Below, piece after piece: positions 62,708-64,000 of a stretch of DNA of 64,000 nt. The notes under the pieces are model-generated. The model searched no databases. It was not told the DNA's origin and worked only from the letters and a program-made list of their open reading frames with translations. The number at the start of each line of letters is the position of its first letter. The stretch's first letter is position 1. Source of the DNA: an uncultured Bacteroidota bacterium. Its GTDB lineage: Bacteria; Bacteroidota; Bacteroidia; Bacteroidales; SZUA-534. The stretch covers positions 1-64,000 of the forward strand of contig CAMKOM010000010.1 of assembly GCA_946414435.1 (NCBI GenBank), read 5' to 3'. The translations under genes were made by a program, and so were the position numbers.

Positions 62708-63073
62708 TCAGTAGTTTTCATTCTTCAATTTCAATTTCCCAATAATCTCCTCTGCCGAAATGCCGAGCAGCCGTGCTTGACGGGCAATGTGGGGCAAATC
62801 GTTGTTAAAGAATTCGTTGCGGCGTTTGGCCAGGATTATGTCGCGGGCCTCGGGCGCAACAAAGAACCCAATGCCGCGTTGGTTGCTCAGAATGCCGTCG
62901 CGCAGTAACTCGCTGTAGGTGCGCATAATGGTGTTTTGGTTCACACCAATGGTCACCGCCAGTTCGCGCACCGACTCCAGTTTGTCGCCCGCCTTCAACT
63001 CGCCCTGCAATATGCGGTCGCAAATGCGGTCGGCAATCTGTTGAAATATTCCTTTTTGCTCTTTAAATTCCAT
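62708..63073 (-). CDS. GntR-family regulator (YtrA type)
   Basis: The 121-residue protein has a GntR winged helix (about 10-76; IFQQIADRICDRILQGELKAG, SVRELAVTIGVNQNTIMRTY in two parts, GIGFFVAP) and only a short C-terminal helix, as in the YtrA subgroup, which usually controls ABC transporter genes. I chose the ATG at 63073; it overlaps or abuts the stop of the membrane gene before it (63075), showing co-transcription. Confidence 0.9.
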   Translation of the reverse strand: MEFKEQKGIFQQIADRICDRILQGELKAGDKLESVRELAVTIGVNQNTIMRTYSELLRDGILSNQRGIGFFVAPEARDIILAKRRNEFFNNDLPHIARQARLLGISAEEIIGKLKLKNENY

Positions 63074-63074
63074 T

Positions 63075-63728
63075 TCAATAACCTTTCCGTTTGCGATAGA
63101 AAACCACAGTCGTAACAAAAAATGCGATTATGATTGTAAGCGGGATTGTTGTTGGAATTTTAGAATATGAATAGCCTTCTAAAACTCCCATAAAACCGGT
63201 AATTATAGCAACCCACACGGAAGCGTAAAAAGATAGTTTCTCTTTTCCTTCTCCTGTATTAAAACCTCTCCAAAACCAAGAATTATCAGCGGCCAAACAG
63301 CAAATCAATCCACTATTCGTCAAAACCAGCAAAAAAAGGAATTTTGAAATTTCAAAACCATCGGCAAAATAACAGGTTAATTCATTTATACCCATAGCAA
63401 CGGCAACGGCGTGAATGATAAACGGAATAACTAATGTCCAATGACGGACAGCAACCTCGATAATAAGTTTTTCGAGCCACGATACAGGTATTGCAATTTC
63501 GCGCATTTTGTGACCTCTCACATAAACATTATCAATACTTGGTAAAGCCAAAGTAAGCATTACTGAAAAGTACAACAATCCACGTGCGAAATTGGCTTGA
63601 CCGCAAACCGACAGCACCGAAGCCGGCAGAACGCAAGCCACAAACAAAATGCCGTAATACCAGCGGTTCATCGACAGGATAAACCGTGTGTAGCGAAGGA
63701 AGCGTTTTATGTTAAATATTTGATTCAT
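63075..63728 (-). CDS. Membrane protein of the GntR operon
   Basis: The 217-residue protein has six likely membrane helices (about 26-44, 50-66, 92-112, 128-147, 166-182, 192-210) and an N-terminal amphipathic start (MNQIFNIKRFLRYTRF). It resembles permease subunits of small ABC exporters, and YtrA-type regulators usually sit with such genes, but no ATPase gene is seen in this window. The upstream gene on the minus strand ends 12 bases before its start and is a similar membrane protein. Confidence 0.72.
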   Translation of the reverse strand: MNQIFNIKRFLRYTRFILSMNRWYYGILFVACVLPASVLSVCGQANFARGLLYFSVMLTLALPSIDNVYVRGHKMREIAIPVSWLEKLIIEVAVRHWTLVIPFIIHAVAVAMGINELTCYFADGFEISKFLFLLVLTNSGLICCLAADNSWFWRGFNTGEGKEKLSFYASVWVAIITGFMGVLEGYSYSKIPTTIPLTIIIAFFVTTVVFYRKRKGY

Positions 63729-63739
63729 AACTCAAAAGT

Positions 63740-64000
63740 TTATTTAATGCGTTTCCTGCGGAATACAATCAGAGCCGCCAAAAAGAATGCCGCACTCACA
63801 ATCAGCAAAATGTTAGTGGTTGTGGGTGAGAATTTCAAAAGATTCGGCAAATTCACAAAATTAGGGCCTTGAAGTGCCATACAAATTGCTAAAGGCCAAG
63901 GTGTTGAACACACTTCTTTTCCTGATATACTTCTTCCCTTTCCTTTGTTAAAATTGAAACCGAAGAACGTTGTAGTTGTCCAAATCAGCATAGCGGAAAG
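63740..64000 (-). CDS. C-terminal part of a membrane protein (partial)
   Basis: The frame stays open to the right edge, so the true start lies outside. The visible 86 residues end in a membrane helix (ILLIVSAAFFLAALIVF) and a basic tail (RRKRIK), like the end of the neighbouring membrane protein (FFVTTVVFYRKRKGY). It is probably a paralogue of it and the first seen gene of the GntR unit. Confidence 0.65.
   Translation of the reverse strand, partial: LSAMLIWTTTTFFGFNFNKGKGRSISGKEVCSTPWPLAICMALQGPNFVNLPNLLKFSPTTTNILLIVSAAFFLAALIVFRRKRIK

Noticed and set aside
62494..62721. 75-residue frame across the hairpin array
   Set aside because: Its sequence is made of the inverted repeats, has no family likeness and overlaps the GntR gene end.

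Overview
The window looks like a chromosomal piece of an uncultured member of the Bacteroidales. The signs are secreted proteins with type IX secretion (T9SS) tails, promoters of the TAnnTTTG type, an almost complete lack of Shine-Dalgarno sequences, and families typical of the order: SiaB/SiaC, PPi-dependent phosphofructokinase, M3 peptidase, paired ACT/phenylacetate-CoA ligase, and FISUMP-like lipoproteins. A flavodiiron protein, PPi-glycolysis and a 2-hydroxyacyl-CoA-dehydratase-type activase suggest an anaerobe. A two-CBM xylanase suggests a plant-fibre or gut habitat (inference). I see no rRNA, tRNA, CRISPR array or intact insertion sequence.

Layout. 1-12.3 kb: end of an unknown gene, a 2091-residue T9SS surface protein, truA, a flavodiiron protein, a GH10 xylanase with two CBM6-like modules, and a PdxA-like protein that has lost most active-site motifs. 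12.6-20 kb: a membrane SpoIIE-type phosphatase with TPR and PAS domains, a compact four-gene cassette (XRE/zinc ribbon, methyltransferase, DUF3781, SAP/DUF6434), rplS and pfp. 20.2-26.7 kb: an AT-rich accessory island on the minus strand with an unknown protein, two Sel1-repeat proteins, a peptidyl-arginine/agmatine-deiminase-type enzyme fused to Sel1 repeats, a lipoprotein and a MmcQ/YjbR protein. It is bordered by repeats and a pair of operator-like 20-mers. 26.8-40.9 kb: M3 and C1 peptidases, a NA37 nucleoid protein, the thrS-infC-rpmI-rplT operon (infC starts at ATT), a TetR regulator with a split activase/dehydratase pair, and HU. 41-53.5 kb: MORN-type protein, mnmA, siaB-siaC, an operon for an ABCG-type transporter with a lipoprotein and a secreted protein, an M23 peptidase, clpB and a FISUMP-like lipoprotein. 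53.8-64 kb: a multidomain sensor ending in a hemerythrin-like domain without metal ligands, ACT protein plus phenylacetate-CoA ligase, a four-helix-bundle protein, an aminotransferase, purA, a secreted protein, an array of short hairpins, and a GntR regulator with two membrane proteins.

Themes. Translation and housekeeping genes alternate with secreted and signalling genes. SiaB kinase, its SiaC substrate, and a SpoIIE-type phosphatase 28 kb away could form a partner-switching circuit. Spacers between genes repeatedly hold 7-mer runs (TAAACTC and relatives) and small palindromes. The most unusual points are the PdxA-like protein with a ruined active site, the sensor with a dead hemerythrin domain and no known output, the deiminase-Sel1 island, and the hairpin array near 62.6 kb. 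Function calls rest on reading motifs by eye; no database search was run.
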